Assembly: GCF_023630255.1 (NCBI RefSeq)
Contig: NZ_JALPRS010000005.1
Location: 39,670 to 103,669 of the forward strand
DNA length: 64,000 bases
From: Pontibacter deserti
Lineage (GTDB): Bacteria > Bacteroidota > Bacteroidia > Cytophagales > Hymenobacteraceae
Direction of reading: 5' to 3'
The notes under the pieces were generated by a model that worked only from the letters and a program-made list of their open reading frames with translations, searched no databases and was not told the DNA's origin. Below, in pieces: positions 26,015-33,745 of this stretch. The translations under genes were made by a program, and so were the position numbers. The first letter of the stretch is position 1. The number at the start of each line of letters is the position of its first letter.

Positions 26015-28669
26015 TTAGAACCTGAAGTCGTAAGAAACAGAAGGAAGCGGCACACCTACCACCGATAGTTTCTGCATGCGTGCTGGCGAACCATAACTGT
26101 GCTTAAAGAACACAGAGTATGGGTTTTTGCGCGAATACACGTTGTAAACAGAGATGTTCCAGTTGCCTTCCCATTTCTTATCGCGCTTATAGTTAGTGTA
26201 AATGGCTAGCGACAGATCCAGGCGGTGGTAATCCGGAATGCGGTACTGGTTGCGTTCGCCATAGTTAGGTACAAAATGGCCATCTATAATATAATAAGAT
26301 GTTGGGGCTGTAATGGCGCGGCCGGTGCTGTATGTAAAGTTAGCGGACCACACAATGCGTTTGCGTACCTGGTAGCTACCTACAAAGTTAAATGTATGTG
26401 GTTTATCGAAACTGGCCGGATAATAATTGCCATCATTAATTTTTTCTGAAGGTGCGTTGCCATTCACAGAGATCATCGTGCGCGCGTAAGTATAGCTCAT
26501 CCACCCTGATACTATACCTGATTTTTTGTTGAGGGCTACTTCCAGACCATAAGCTTTTCCTTTGCCGGGTAATAGATCTGCTTCCAGTGTCTCGTTCAGG
26601 AAAAGATTAGCACCATCTTTATAATCCAGTATGTTGCTGATGTGCTTGTAGTAGCCTTCTATAGATGTTTCGAAGTTGTTGTTGCTGAAATTGCGGAAGT
26701 AACCCAAGCTTACCTGGTCGCCGATCTGCGGGGCAATGTGCGTGTTGCTTGTTTTCCAGATATCTATCGGCGATACGGATGCAGTGTTAGAGATCAGGTG
26801 TACATACTGGCGGTTGCGGTTATAGCCAAGTTTAACAGAGCTTTGATCATCAAGACTATACTTTAACGAGAATCGCGGTTCTAACCCTTGGTAAGTTTTA
26901 ATGATTTCGCCAGAAGTATAAGTGGTGGTATCTGTTATAGTTCGCTCTTTTTTAGGTTCATCCGGAGCATAAGTATAAACATCGCCTGCGCCAATGTTAG
27001 CGAACAACGAGTAGCGTAACCCCACCATTAGGGTAACCTTCGGAGAAATCGCAAATTCGTCGTTCAGGTATAAAGCTGTTTCAACAGATTGCTCCTGTGG
27101 TAAAGCCAGCGGCTGTATCTGCGACTCCCCAGAATTTGGCTTTATCTCACCTGGTCTAAAAGAATATTTTATGGATGATGCACCAAAGTTTACCTGGTGT
27201 TTTTCGCGGGTATAAAGAAAATCAGCTTTGATGTTTTTATACTCGATGCCGTTGCTGTAATCTGAAGCGTTATTTTCTTCTTGATTCAGGTAATGCAGGT
27301 CGTAGTTGCTGTACACGCCGCTCAGGTCCATTACCAGGTTATCGGTAAAGTAACGGGAATACTTTATGGTGCCGGTAGTGCTGGTCCAGTTATACAGGGT
27401 GTCGCCGGCAAGACCAAATTCGTCTCGGCTGCGGTAACCTGAAATCGATAGTTTGTTCTTGTCGTTTATCTTGTGTGTTAATTTAGCTGACAGGTCGTAG
27501 AACGAAGCTGTGCTGTTACGCAACGAAATGTTTGGCATGTACCCCAATAACCAGTCAGAATAGGATGCTCTGCCTGCTACTACAAAAGATGTTTTATCTT
27601 TTATGATCGGGCCTTCCAGGGCCATTCTGCTTGATACTACACCGATGCCACCATTGCCTGCAAATTTTTTATAGTTACCTTCTTTCTGTTTTACATCCAG
27701 CACCGAAGAGATACGCCCACCATACTGTGCCGGAATACCACCACGGTATAAAGTAACATCGCTTACGGCGTTGGGGTTGAACACCGAGAAAAAGCCAAAA
27801 AGGTGCGAACTGTTAAAGATGGGAGCATCATCTAAGAGCACCAGATTCTGGTCTACGCTGCCGCCGCGTACGTTAAAGCCGGTTGCCGCTTCGCCAATAG
27901 AGCTAACACCAGGCAGCAGTTTTATACCTTTAATTACATCTACTTCACCTAAAAAAGCAGGGATCTTCTTAAAGCCGGCAATGTCCATTTTGGTAATGCC
28001 GGACTGTACACTTTCTATATTCTGGTCAGGGGCTCGGTCGCCAAATATCTTTACTTCTTTAAGTTGTTCTGAAGTGGTAAATATGCCAATTGGCAGGTCT
28101 ACGTCTTTTTGTGAATATACATTCCGGATATCTTTTTCATACCCCAGGTAAGTAATAATCAGGTTACTCTCACCGGCAGGAATAGTTAAGCTAAATCTGC
28201 CATTGGCATCCGAAAGCGTTCCGTTTTGTGTGCCTTCGAGCAAAATGCTTGCTCCTGCAATGGCTTCGTTGGTTTTAGCGTCTTTTATAGTACCGGTTAC
28301 TTTTATTTTGCGGGCAACAGCTTTTGCCGCTTCTTCCTTCGCTTTTTGTTGTGCCAGTTTCGTTCTGGAAGGTAAAATCACCACAGAGCCTTCATCATAA
28401 AGTATAAATTCCAGCCCAGAGTTTTTCAGTAGTTGCTCCAGGGCTTGCGGTAGTGGCTCATTGGTAAAGCTGGCAGCCACCTGCACTGTGTCCGTCCATT
28501 CGGGGTTATAATAAAAAGCGACGTTTTGCTGTGCTTGCCACGCTTGCAGTACCTGGGTTAACGGTGTTTGGGCATACGTGCCGGTAACCAATTTTTCAGG
28601 TATTTGCTGTGCAGATGCGCTATTTGCAGTAATACACCAAAACAGTAAAGCGGTAAAAATATACCTCAT
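26015..28669 (-). CDS. TonB-dependent receptor with STN domain
   Basis: An 884-aa outer-membrane transporter. The signal peptide (about residues 1-20) is followed by an STN domain (about 25-100; LTQVLQAWQAQQNVAFYYNP), a CarboxypepD_reg domain (about 122-205; VTGTIKDAKTNEAIAGASI), a plug (about 215-335) and a beta-barrel ending in VGVPLPSVSYDFRF with the terminal aromatic residue. STN domains normally signal to an anti-sigma factor of the FecR type, but no sigma or anti-sigma gene is adjacent. It heads the operon receptor, DUF4249, MG2 protein, Crp-like regulator. The substrate cannot be read from the sequence. Confidence 0.9.
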   Translation of the reverse strand: MRYIFTALLFWCITANSASAQQIPEKLVTGTYAQTPLTQVLQAWQAQQNVAFYYNPEWTDTVQVAASFTNEPLPQALEQLLKNSGLEFILYDEGSVVILPSRTKLAQQKAKEEAAKAVARKIKVTGTIKDAKTNEAIAGASILLEGTQNGTLSDANGRFSLTIPAGESNLIITYLGYEKDIRNVYSQKDVDLPIGIFTTSEQLKEVKIFGDRAPDQNIESVQSGITKMDIAGFKKIPAFLGEVDVIKGIKLLPGVSSIGEAATGFNVRGGSVDQNLVLLDDAPIFNSSHLFGFFSVFNPNAVSDVTLYRGGIPAQYGGRISSVLDVKQKEGNYKKFAGNGGIGVVSSRMALEGPIIKDKTSFVVAGRASYSDWLLGYMPNISLRNSTASFYDLSAKLTHKINDKNKLSISGYRSRDEFGLAGDTLYNWTSTTGTIKYSRYFTDNLVMDLSGVYSNYDLHYLNQEENNASDYSNGIEYKNIKADFLYTREKHQVNFGASSIKYSFRPGEIKPNSGESQIQPLALPQEQSVETALYLNDEFAISPKVTLMVGLRYSLFANIGAGDVYTYAPDEPKKERTITDTTTYTSGEIIKTYQGLEPRFSLKYSLDDQSSVKLGYNRNRQYVHLISNTASVSPIDIWKTSNTHIAPQIGDQVSLGYFRNFSNNNFETSIEGYYKHISNILDYKDGANLFLNETLEADLLPGKGKAYGLEVALNKKSGIVSGWMSYTYARTMISVNGNAPSEKINDGNYYPASFDKPHTFNFVGSYQVRKRIVWSANFTYSTGRAITAPTSYYIIDGHFVPNYGERNQYRIPDYHRLDLSLAIYTNYKRDKKWEGNWNISVYNVYSRKNPYSVFFKHSYGSPARMQKLSVVGVPLPSVSYDFRF

Positions 28670-28828
28670 TTATAACGATGTTTAAGAATCCTATTTATGA
28701 ACTATTTAACTGACCAACAGGAGCTGAAAGGAACGGCATAAGCAGCTATAATTTGGGTTTACCTTGCCGGCAAGTATAAAGGCTATAAAAGATTAGTCTT
28801 CTGCCAAAGTATAAGCAGCCTAAATTTA

Positions 28829-28854
28829 ATAATATTAATTTATGTTAATATTAT
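28829..28854. repeat. AT-only inverted repeat upstream of the TonB-receptor operon
   Basis: Perfect 10-bp arms ATAATATTAA (28829-28838) and TTAATATTAT (28845-28854) with a 6-base loop, 160 bp upstream of the receptor start. It could be an operator or a cruciform-prone spacer. Nothing else recognisable lies between 28670 and 28878 apart from AASTATA heptamers. Confidence 0.4.
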
Positions 28855-28878
28855 AGGAATAGAAAAATGATTTGCTAT

Positions 28879-28965
28879 CTATACTTGTTTGGGGCCGAGC
28901 AGCTCAAACGCAGCTATGTCGTCCGGAGTAAAGTATGGAATCTGCTGAAGGAGGGTGCGGAGCAT
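28879..28965 (-). pseudogene. 5'-end fragment of a Crp/Fnr-family gene (28 codons)
   Basis: Reading the minus strand from an ATG at 28965 gives MLRTLLQQIPYFTPDDIAAF and eight more residues, then TAG. The intact regulator at 21956-22507 begins MLRTLFQQIPYFTPEDIAAF. Over the 28 codons 23 residues are identical without gaps, and the first 69 bp are 61/69 identical at the nucleotide level (28897-28965 against 22439-22507). The rest of the gene is absent, so this is a truncated duplicate or a remnant. It lies 21 bp downstream of the exonuclease gene stop and is in the same orientation as the intact copy. Confidence 0.85.
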
Positions 28966-28986
28966 GGGGTAAACTTCTTCTCTGAT

Positions 28987-29919
28987 TTAATAATTTATCA
29001 AAGTAAGAAATTCTTCTTCATAGATAAGCCTAATACTTTTACCACTTGATATCAAGCTCTCAATCTTAGCCATTTTAGAAGGACCAGCATTAGATCCCAC
29101 AACTACGATATTAGTTTTAGCACTAATTGAAGTATTTATGTCTGCACCCTTGCTTTGCACAATTTTGGCTGCTTCTCCTCGGCTAATAGACTTTAAATCT
29201 CCTGTAAAAGCAAGCTTTTGATTGTAAAAAATATCGTCTTTTTCTGCTACATCAAGAACAGGTTTAAGAAGGTTCTTCTCTATTCTTTTATCCTGATAAA
29301 TAATATCAAAAGATGACTGTGAATTTAAAGATCCTTTTTTAGTGATAGAAGATGTTAGCTCTTGATGATGAAGTTGAAAGGTAGAGATTGGAAAACGTGG
29401 TATAGCTGTGATTGCAATAATAGCGGCAACTACAGCATCAGCTTGACTATTATGATGTTCAAATTCTAATCCAAAATATTTTGCAATATCTTTTAGCCTA
29501 TAATCTAATAAGTCTTCGAAAGCCTCTTGTGCAAGCTTATGTGTACAAATGTATTTGAAGTTAGGATGTGGTAAGTTATATAGATCTAGAGTTTGTGTTA
29601 AAGCACTAATATCGAAATCAGCATTATGTGCAACCAAAATTTCATCTTTGAAGATAGGCTCTATAGAAGGCCATAAGTCACAGAATTCAGGCTGTGAAGA
29701 AACTAGCTCATCGGTGATATTATGAATGTCTATATTTATAGTAGAGAACCTTAACTCATGCGGCTTTACTAAAATATTATCTGTTTCTACAATCTCGCCT
29801 TTACGAACTTTTGCATATCCGATGGAGCAGATACTAGCTCTTTTTTCATTAGCTGTCTCAAAGTCAATGGCAGTGAAATTGAGTTCGGAGAGTAAGTCAA
29901 GTATATAGTTAGGTTTCAT
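28987..29919 (-). CDS. DEDDh 3'-5' exonuclease with C-terminal BRCT domain
   Basis: A 310-aa protein. The N-terminal exonuclease domain (about residues 13-175) has the DNA polymerase III epsilon-type motifs: FTAIDFETAN (Asp19, Glu21), VAHNADFDIS (about 97-106) and HNSQADAVVAA (about 156-166). A BRCT domain fills about 233-308 (LAFTGDLKSISRGEAAKIVQ, NIVVVGSNAGPSKMAK). This arrangement suggests a DNA repair or processing nuclease directed by BRCT binding, not a replicative proofreader. The longer frame starts with TTG, so the ATG at 29919 is preferred. Base composition is much more AT-rich than its neighbours (about 23 percent GC at 29461-29520), suggesting recent acquisition. Confidence 0.82.
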   Translation of the reverse strand: MKPNYILDLLSELNFTAIDFETANEKRASICSIGYAKVRKGEIVETDNILVKPHELRFSTINIDIHNITDELVSSQPEFCDLWPSIEPIFKDEILVAHNADFDISALTQTLDLYNLPHPNFKYICTHKLAQEAFEDLLDYRLKDIAKYFGLEFEHHNSQADAVVAAIIAITAIPRFPISTFQLHHQELTSSITKKGSLNSQSSFDIIYQDKRIEKNLLKPVLDVAEKDDIFYNQKLAFTGDLKSISRGEAAKIVQSKGADINTSISAKTNIVVVGSNAGPSKMAKIESLISSGKSIRLIYEEEFLTLINY

Positions 29920-29977
29920 AGCTTTCAATACTTTATATTATAAATATATTAAATAAAATATAAAAAGCCATATAATA

Positions 29978-30268
29978 CTAACCCTGCCTCCGCTGCTCAA
30001 ACTTCTCAAATCCTTCCAACTTACTAAACTCCTTCACTTCTACTTTGTCTACTCTTGCATGGGTTGGCCCTTGGTGTGCCCAGGCTTCCAGTTGTTTTAT
30101 AGTTTCGGGATTGCCTTCGGCTTCCAGGTAAACAGTGCCGTCAGGCTCATTTTGTACAAAGCCTTTCAGGCCAAGTTCTTCGGCTTTTTCCTGGGTGCTG
30201 GCCCTGAAAAATACGCCCTGTACTTTGCCATAAACTTTCATGGATACCCGTTTATAGTTGCTGCTCAT
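29978..30268 (-). CDS. acyP: Acylphosphatase
   Basis: A 96-aa cytosolic enzyme that hydrolyses acyl phosphates such as acetyl phosphate or carbamoyl phosphate. The family signature VYGKVQGVFFRASTQEKAEE (about residues 12-31) carries the catalytic Arg, and GTVYLEAEGNPETIKQL (about 44-60) contains the conserved beta-strand. The catalytic Asn lies in FVQNEPDG. Length is normal. The App1-type gene ends 10 bp upstream on the same strand, so the two are probably co-transcribed. Confidence 0.95.
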   Translation of the reverse strand: MSSNYKRVSMKVYGKVQGVFFRASTQEKAEELGLKGFVQNEPDGTVYLEAEGNPETIKQLEAWAHQGPTHARVDKVEVKEFSKLEGFEKFEQRRQG

Positions 30269-30278
30269 AGTTTATAGT

Positions 30279-31427
30279 TTAGTCGGTCTGTTTTGCCTGC
30301 TTATCTGCTTCGCATGCCTTCCGCACATCCTCTAACTGGTTTTGGTTTATCCATCCCATTTTTGCAGCATGTTTGGCTACAGAAAGTGTTTCTTCTGCCA
30401 ACACCATTTCTACATGCTGTTTTTTTAACCTGGCTGCTATACTTTTTACTTCCTTGTCGCGCTCCTCTGCAGACACATCACGGATGTAGATGCCAAGTAT
30501 ACGGCCCGGAAATTCCTGTACTACCTTCTCATAAATTTCCGGGTCATGCTCCCCGCTGTCTCCGATGCAGATAAATTTAAGATCAGGGAAAGTATTTAAG
30601 ATATGCCGTATCTGATCCAGTTTATACGCTATAAGATGCTTTTTTAAACTACCCTGGCCAATGCCTTTGTCGCGGAGCAGCAGAGGGCCTTCCGGAATGT
30701 CATGCGAGCGGAAAAAGCTGATCAGCAGGTCATAGAGGTTCCACTCGCTGCCGGATACAAAAAAGAGCGGGTTATTTCCTTTTGCATCGGAGCCTTTGCA
30801 TAATGCTCTCAGCAAACCGGCAACACCCGGAAACGGGCTGCGTTCTACCGCATTTTTCATCAGCATCAGTTTCAGCCGTCCCAGAAAATGCTTGATATCA
30901 GAGACTAAAACTGTATCGTCAATGTCCGAGATGATACCAAACTCTACATCCTTGCCTGGTGCAAACACATTGGCTTCTGCTTCCAGTCGGTCTTTATCTG
31001 TTTTATGGCCCAGTAGTTGTAATTTTACCTTGTTGCCGGCGGTGCTAAAGTCAATAGGAGTGTCGGATTTGAACTCAATGGTAAAATAACCTTCCTCGTC
31101 AGTCTCTGTCTCTACTTCCTGGCCTGCAAAGCTTGCCTTTATCTTAATACCCGGTATCTCATCTGATTCGTACCGTTTGTAAGTGTCTTTGAGGTGGTGC
31201 AGTATACCATCGCCTTTATGGGGTTGTTTTACTTTTTCATCTTCCAGCACCCTGCCTTTTACAAAAACATAGTTTGGGTTGCCAAAGCCATGGTAGGGCA
31301 TAATATTTATCGGATCGAAGGCTTGTGACGCATCTTTTACCTTAAGTTTTGTCTTAAGAATGCTGTGTTCTACCCGTTCAAGCGCAATCAGGAGGTTTGC
31401 TTTCAGTTTTTCTGTTAGGTCTGCCAT
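30279..31427 (-). CDS. App1-family phosphatase (DUF2183)
   Basis: A 382-aa protein resembling yeast App1 phosphatidate phosphatase. The HAD-type catalytic motif EFGIISDIDDTVL (around residues 165-177) holds the DxDxT signature, followed by VERSPFPGVAGLLRALC, PLFFVSGSEWNLYDLL and FICIGDSGEHDPEIY. No signal peptide or transmembrane segment is visible, so it probably acts in the cytoplasm on phosphatidic acid or related phosphates. An N-terminal region of about 160 residues is rich in charged and beta-forming stretches. acyP follows within 10 bp. It is divergent from sdaAA with 187 bp between. Confidence 0.82.
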   Translation of the reverse strand: MADLTEKLKANLLIALERVEHSILKTKLKVKDASQAFDPINIMPYHGFGNPNYVFVKGRVLEDEKVKQPHKGDGILHHLKDTYKRYESDEIPGIKIKASFAGQEVETETDEEGYFTIEFKSDTPIDFSTAGNKVKLQLLGHKTDKDRLEAEANVFAPGKDVEFGIISDIDDTVLVSDIKHFLGRLKLMLMKNAVERSPFPGVAGLLRALCKGSDAKGNNPLFFVSGSEWNLYDLLISFFRSHDIPEGPLLLRDKGIGQGSLKKHLIAYKLDQIRHILNTFPDLKFICIGDSGEHDPEIYEKVVQEFPGRILGIYIRDVSAEERDKEVKSIAARLKKQHVEMVLAEETLSVAKHAAKMGWINQNQLEDVRKACEADKQAKQTD

Positions 31428-31614
31428 GGCTTTTTATATCTTCTTTAAAAACGGATGATAACAGAAGGAGTTAGCTTAAACTAAGTTGGGAATTTAGAAC
31501 AATTAAGGTACCAGGTGATGTTAAGGAGGGGTGAGTATAGCTGCGTGTAAAAATTGTAGCTATCTTTAACGCCCTGGCGCTCTATGGGAGCCAGTTTAGA
31601 ACAGAATCAGAACT

Positions 31615-32520
31615 ATGTCATTATTATTCAACGATTTTAAGAGCTGGGAAAAGCATTGCGCTGAAACCGGCGAACCACTATACCAACCAGTGCTCGGCTA
31701 CGAAATTGAGCAGAAAGGTCGCACAGAAGAATTTATCTGGGAAAACATAGCCAAAGCCTATGAAGTGATGAAAGATGCCGTGAAAACCGGCCTCACCGAA
31801 AACATGACGTCGCGCTCGGGCATGGTAAACAATGGTGCTAAAAAAGTAGCCAACTCACCGGTTACCGTGCTGTCGCCGGAGTTCCAGATGCTGGTATCGC
31901 GTGCCTTGGGTGCAAAGGAAGTAAACTCGTGTATGGGTCGTGTGGTAGCTGCTCCTACGGCTGGCGCATCGGGCATTTTGCCGGGTACACTTACTACACT
32001 GCAGGAACTGCACGGGCTTGAGGATAGAAAGATACACGAAGGCTTACTGGTTGCTGCTGGCATCGCGCTAATTATCGAGCAAAATGCATCTTTGGCCGGT
32101 GCCGTAGGTGGTTGCCAGGCCGAAACAGGTAGTGCGGCAGCCATGGCGGCTGGTGCTATAGTTTATTGCCTGGGCGGCGATGTGCAGCAGGTATTTAATG
32201 CTGTGGCCATAACTATACAGTGTATGCTTGGTCTGGTGTGCGACCCGGTAGCCGGCCTGGTAGAAGTGCCTTGTATTGTCCGAAATGCCAGTGCGGCAGC
32301 TATTGCTTATTCATCGTCGCAGTTGGCCATTGCCGGCGTAGACCCTGTTATACCTGTAGACCAGTGCGTAGCAGCCCTCGGCGAAGTAGGCGAAAGTATG
32401 GAACGCAAGTATAAAGAAACAGCCGAAGGCGGACTGGCCAACACACCGAAAGCCCGCGAGATAGAAAACTTTGTGCTGGTGCAGGATGTGGAGATACTAC
32501 CTGACGAAGACAGTGAATAG
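31615..32520 (+). CDS. sdaAA: L-serine ammonia-lyase, iron-sulfur-dependent, alpha subunit
   Basis: Catalytic subunit converting L-serine to pyruvate and ammonia with a [4Fe-4S] cluster. It has 301 aa. Cysteine ligands typical of the family are in VNSCMGR (about residue 105), GGCQAETGSA (about 168) and LVCDPVAGLVEVPC (about 203-216). TSRSGMVNNGAKK and the Gly/Ala-rich core VAAPTAGASGILPG are hallmark substrate and cluster regions. The beta subunit (sdaAB) is not next to it. It is a stand-alone transcript, closed by the hairpin at 32555-32593. Confidence 0.93.
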   Translation: MSLLFNDFKSWEKHCAETGEPLYQPVLGYEIEQKGRTEEFIWENIAKAYEVMKDAVKTGLTENMTSRSGMVNNGAKKVANSPVTVLSPEFQMLVSRALGAKEVNSCMGRVVAAPTAGASGILPGTLTTLQELHGLEDRKIHEGLLVAAGIALIIEQNASLAGAVGGCQAETGSAAAMAAGAIVYCLGGDVQQVFNAVAITIQCMLGLVCDPVAGLVEVPCIVRNASAAAIAYSSSQLAIAGVDPVIPVDQCVAALGEVGESMERKYKETAEGGLANTPKAREIENFVLVQDVEILPDEDSE

Positions 32521-32554
32521 TTTGGGAGTTTAAGAGTTAGTGAGTTAAAGAATT

Positions 32555-32593
32555 AAAGGGGGTAGAGAGCCAATCGGTTTTCTGCCCTTTTTT
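32555..32593 (+). terminator. Intrinsic terminator after sdaAA
   Basis: Outer stem AAAGGG (32555-32560) with CCCTTT (32585-32590), an inner G-U-rich stem, and a T run. It lies 35 bp after the stop. Confidence 0.55.
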
Positions 32594-32659
32594 ATTTTAT
32601 AGTTCAGGCAACGGTTCTTATAGTTTAGGGCTCTTTGTAGTAGGTAACTATAGTTCATT

Positions 32660-32800
32660 ATTGACATTTCGAACACAGTAAGAAATCTAAGTAAGATACG
32701 TATAGGAGTGTTCTTAATAGGTATCTCCTTACGTCGAGATGACAAACAGAAATTCCCCTCCTCGCAGGGGTTCGGGGTGGGTTAATACCTTCCCCGAAAG
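32660..32800. repeat. MITE-like GACATTTCGA / TCGAGATGAC inverted repeat plus C-rich hairpin
   Basis: Arms at about 32664-32690 (GACATTTCGA...AAGAAATCT) and 32718-32746 (GTATCTCC...TCGAGATGACAAA) are imperfect inverted repeats of one another with a ~30-bp centre. A CCCCTCCTCGCAGGGG hairpin follows at 32756-32771, with GGTTCGGGGTGGGTT beyond it. Same repeat vocabulary as the island at 18221-18420. No gene is supported in 32594-32853. Confidence 0.6.
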
Positions 32801-32853
32801 TCACCCTAACTATAAATTTCTAACAACACCAATTACCCGCTAACTATAAAACC

Positions 32854-33588
32854 ATGAAAGAATATCTATTGCTTGCCTCCTTGGCGGGCATACTTGCGTT
32901 TGCTTCCTGCTCTGTACCACCTATGGCTGTAGATTCAGATTTTAAGCAGCAGGCCGAAGAACTACCTGTTGAAGGACGCAAAGTATTTAAACCCAATGGC
33001 AGCTTTAGGCTTGGAAACTATACGGTGGCAAATGTAAAGCGTGGCTGGGTCAACATGGGCGGCTTCTCTATCTTCAGTTACAACAATGTGAAAGCAAGTC
33101 AGCAGTACCAGTTTAGCCTGCAGAGCACAGAGGGCAATGAATGGTTTGTTTTTGGAGCAAGTAAACTGCAGGAGAAATCTTTAAAGGATAACACCGGGGT
33201 AACCATAGAAGTAGCCCCGAACATGGAGTATTATGCCAGCCATTTTACATCGCCGGAGAGCGGGCAATGGCATTTACTAACCATAGACCCGCGCCATTAC
33301 CTGGAGCGTAAAAAGTTTGAAGGCGAGCTGTCGAACGGGAAAACCACCTATAAAATAGCTCCTGTTTACAAGTTCGAAGGTAAAACGCTGCCCATGTCTG
33401 AGATTATCGGGTATGAGTTCAGGGATGAAAACGGTGTAGCAGGAGCAGTGCAGGTGGTTAATAATGGTAAAGCATGGATGAAGCCGGAATTAACAACAGA
33501 CACCCGTATGGTTTTGGCAAGTGCTATGGCCTCTTTGCTGCTCTACGACAAGCTAAACGAATCAGTGGAAAGCTTTGAACTTAATTAA
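32854..33588 (+). CDS. Exported lipoprotein of unknown function
   Basis: A 244-aa protein with a lipoprotein signal peptide MKEYLLLASLAGILAFASC. No family was recognised. Features of the mature protein: GRKVFKPNGSFRLGNYTV, a beta-rich middle region with WFVFGASKLQEKSL, ESGQWHLLTIDPRHYLERKK and a C-terminal helix containing MVLASAMASLLLYDKL. It could be a periplasmic or outer-membrane-anchored protein. It is preceded by AACTATAAAACC and followed by a 157-bp region holding the direct repeats described at 33617-33649, which belong to the next gene. Confidence 0.65.
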   Translation: MKEYLLLASLAGILAFASCSVPPMAVDSDFKQQAEELPVEGRKVFKPNGSFRLGNYTVANVKRGWVNMGGFSIFSYNNVKASQQYQFSLQSTEGNEWFVFGASKLQEKSLKDNTGVTIEVAPNMEYYASHFTSPESGQWHLLTIDPRHYLERKKFEGELSNGKTTYKIAPVYKFEGKTLPMSEIIGYEFRDENGVAGAVQVVNNGKAWMKPELTTDTRMVLASAMASLLLYDKLNESVESFELN

Positions 33589-33616
33589 GTATGGTTGCTG
33601 TTGCCGCAGTAACAGC

Positions 33617-33649
33617 AAATTCATCACATTTTGCAGGCTTTTCATCACA
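33617..33649 (+). promoter_or_regulatory. 12-bp direct repeats with 21-bp period, upstream of DUF4407 gene
   Basis: AAATTCATCACA (33617-33628) and CTTTTCATCACA (33638-33649), 9-bp spacer, period exactly 21 bp, 28 bp upstream of the -7-like TAACTTGC at 33678. The geometry fits a two-site activator. The gene-sense core AAATTCATC recurs with the same period at 58698-58730. Confidence 0.5.
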
Positions 33650-33677
33650 AATTAGGCTTTAAAAGTATAAAAGTCAG

Positions 33678-33687
33678 TAACTTGCAG
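33678..33687 (+). promoter_or_regulatory. Candidate -7 element TAACTTGCAG
   Basis: Resembles the TAnnTTTG box with one T fewer. The same string or near-copy precedes three other plus-strand genes (4480, 35069, 43035). About 58 bp before the DUF4407 ATG. Confidence 0.35.
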
Positions 33688-33745
33688 CCTGTAAAATCTC
33701 TGACATTAGCTGAGGTCAGCTTTAATCTGTTCAGGTAATTATTTC

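Noticed and set aside
32545..32745. Minus-strand open frame of 66 codons
   Set aside because: Overlaps the sdaAA terminator and the MITE-like repeat; no signal of coding.
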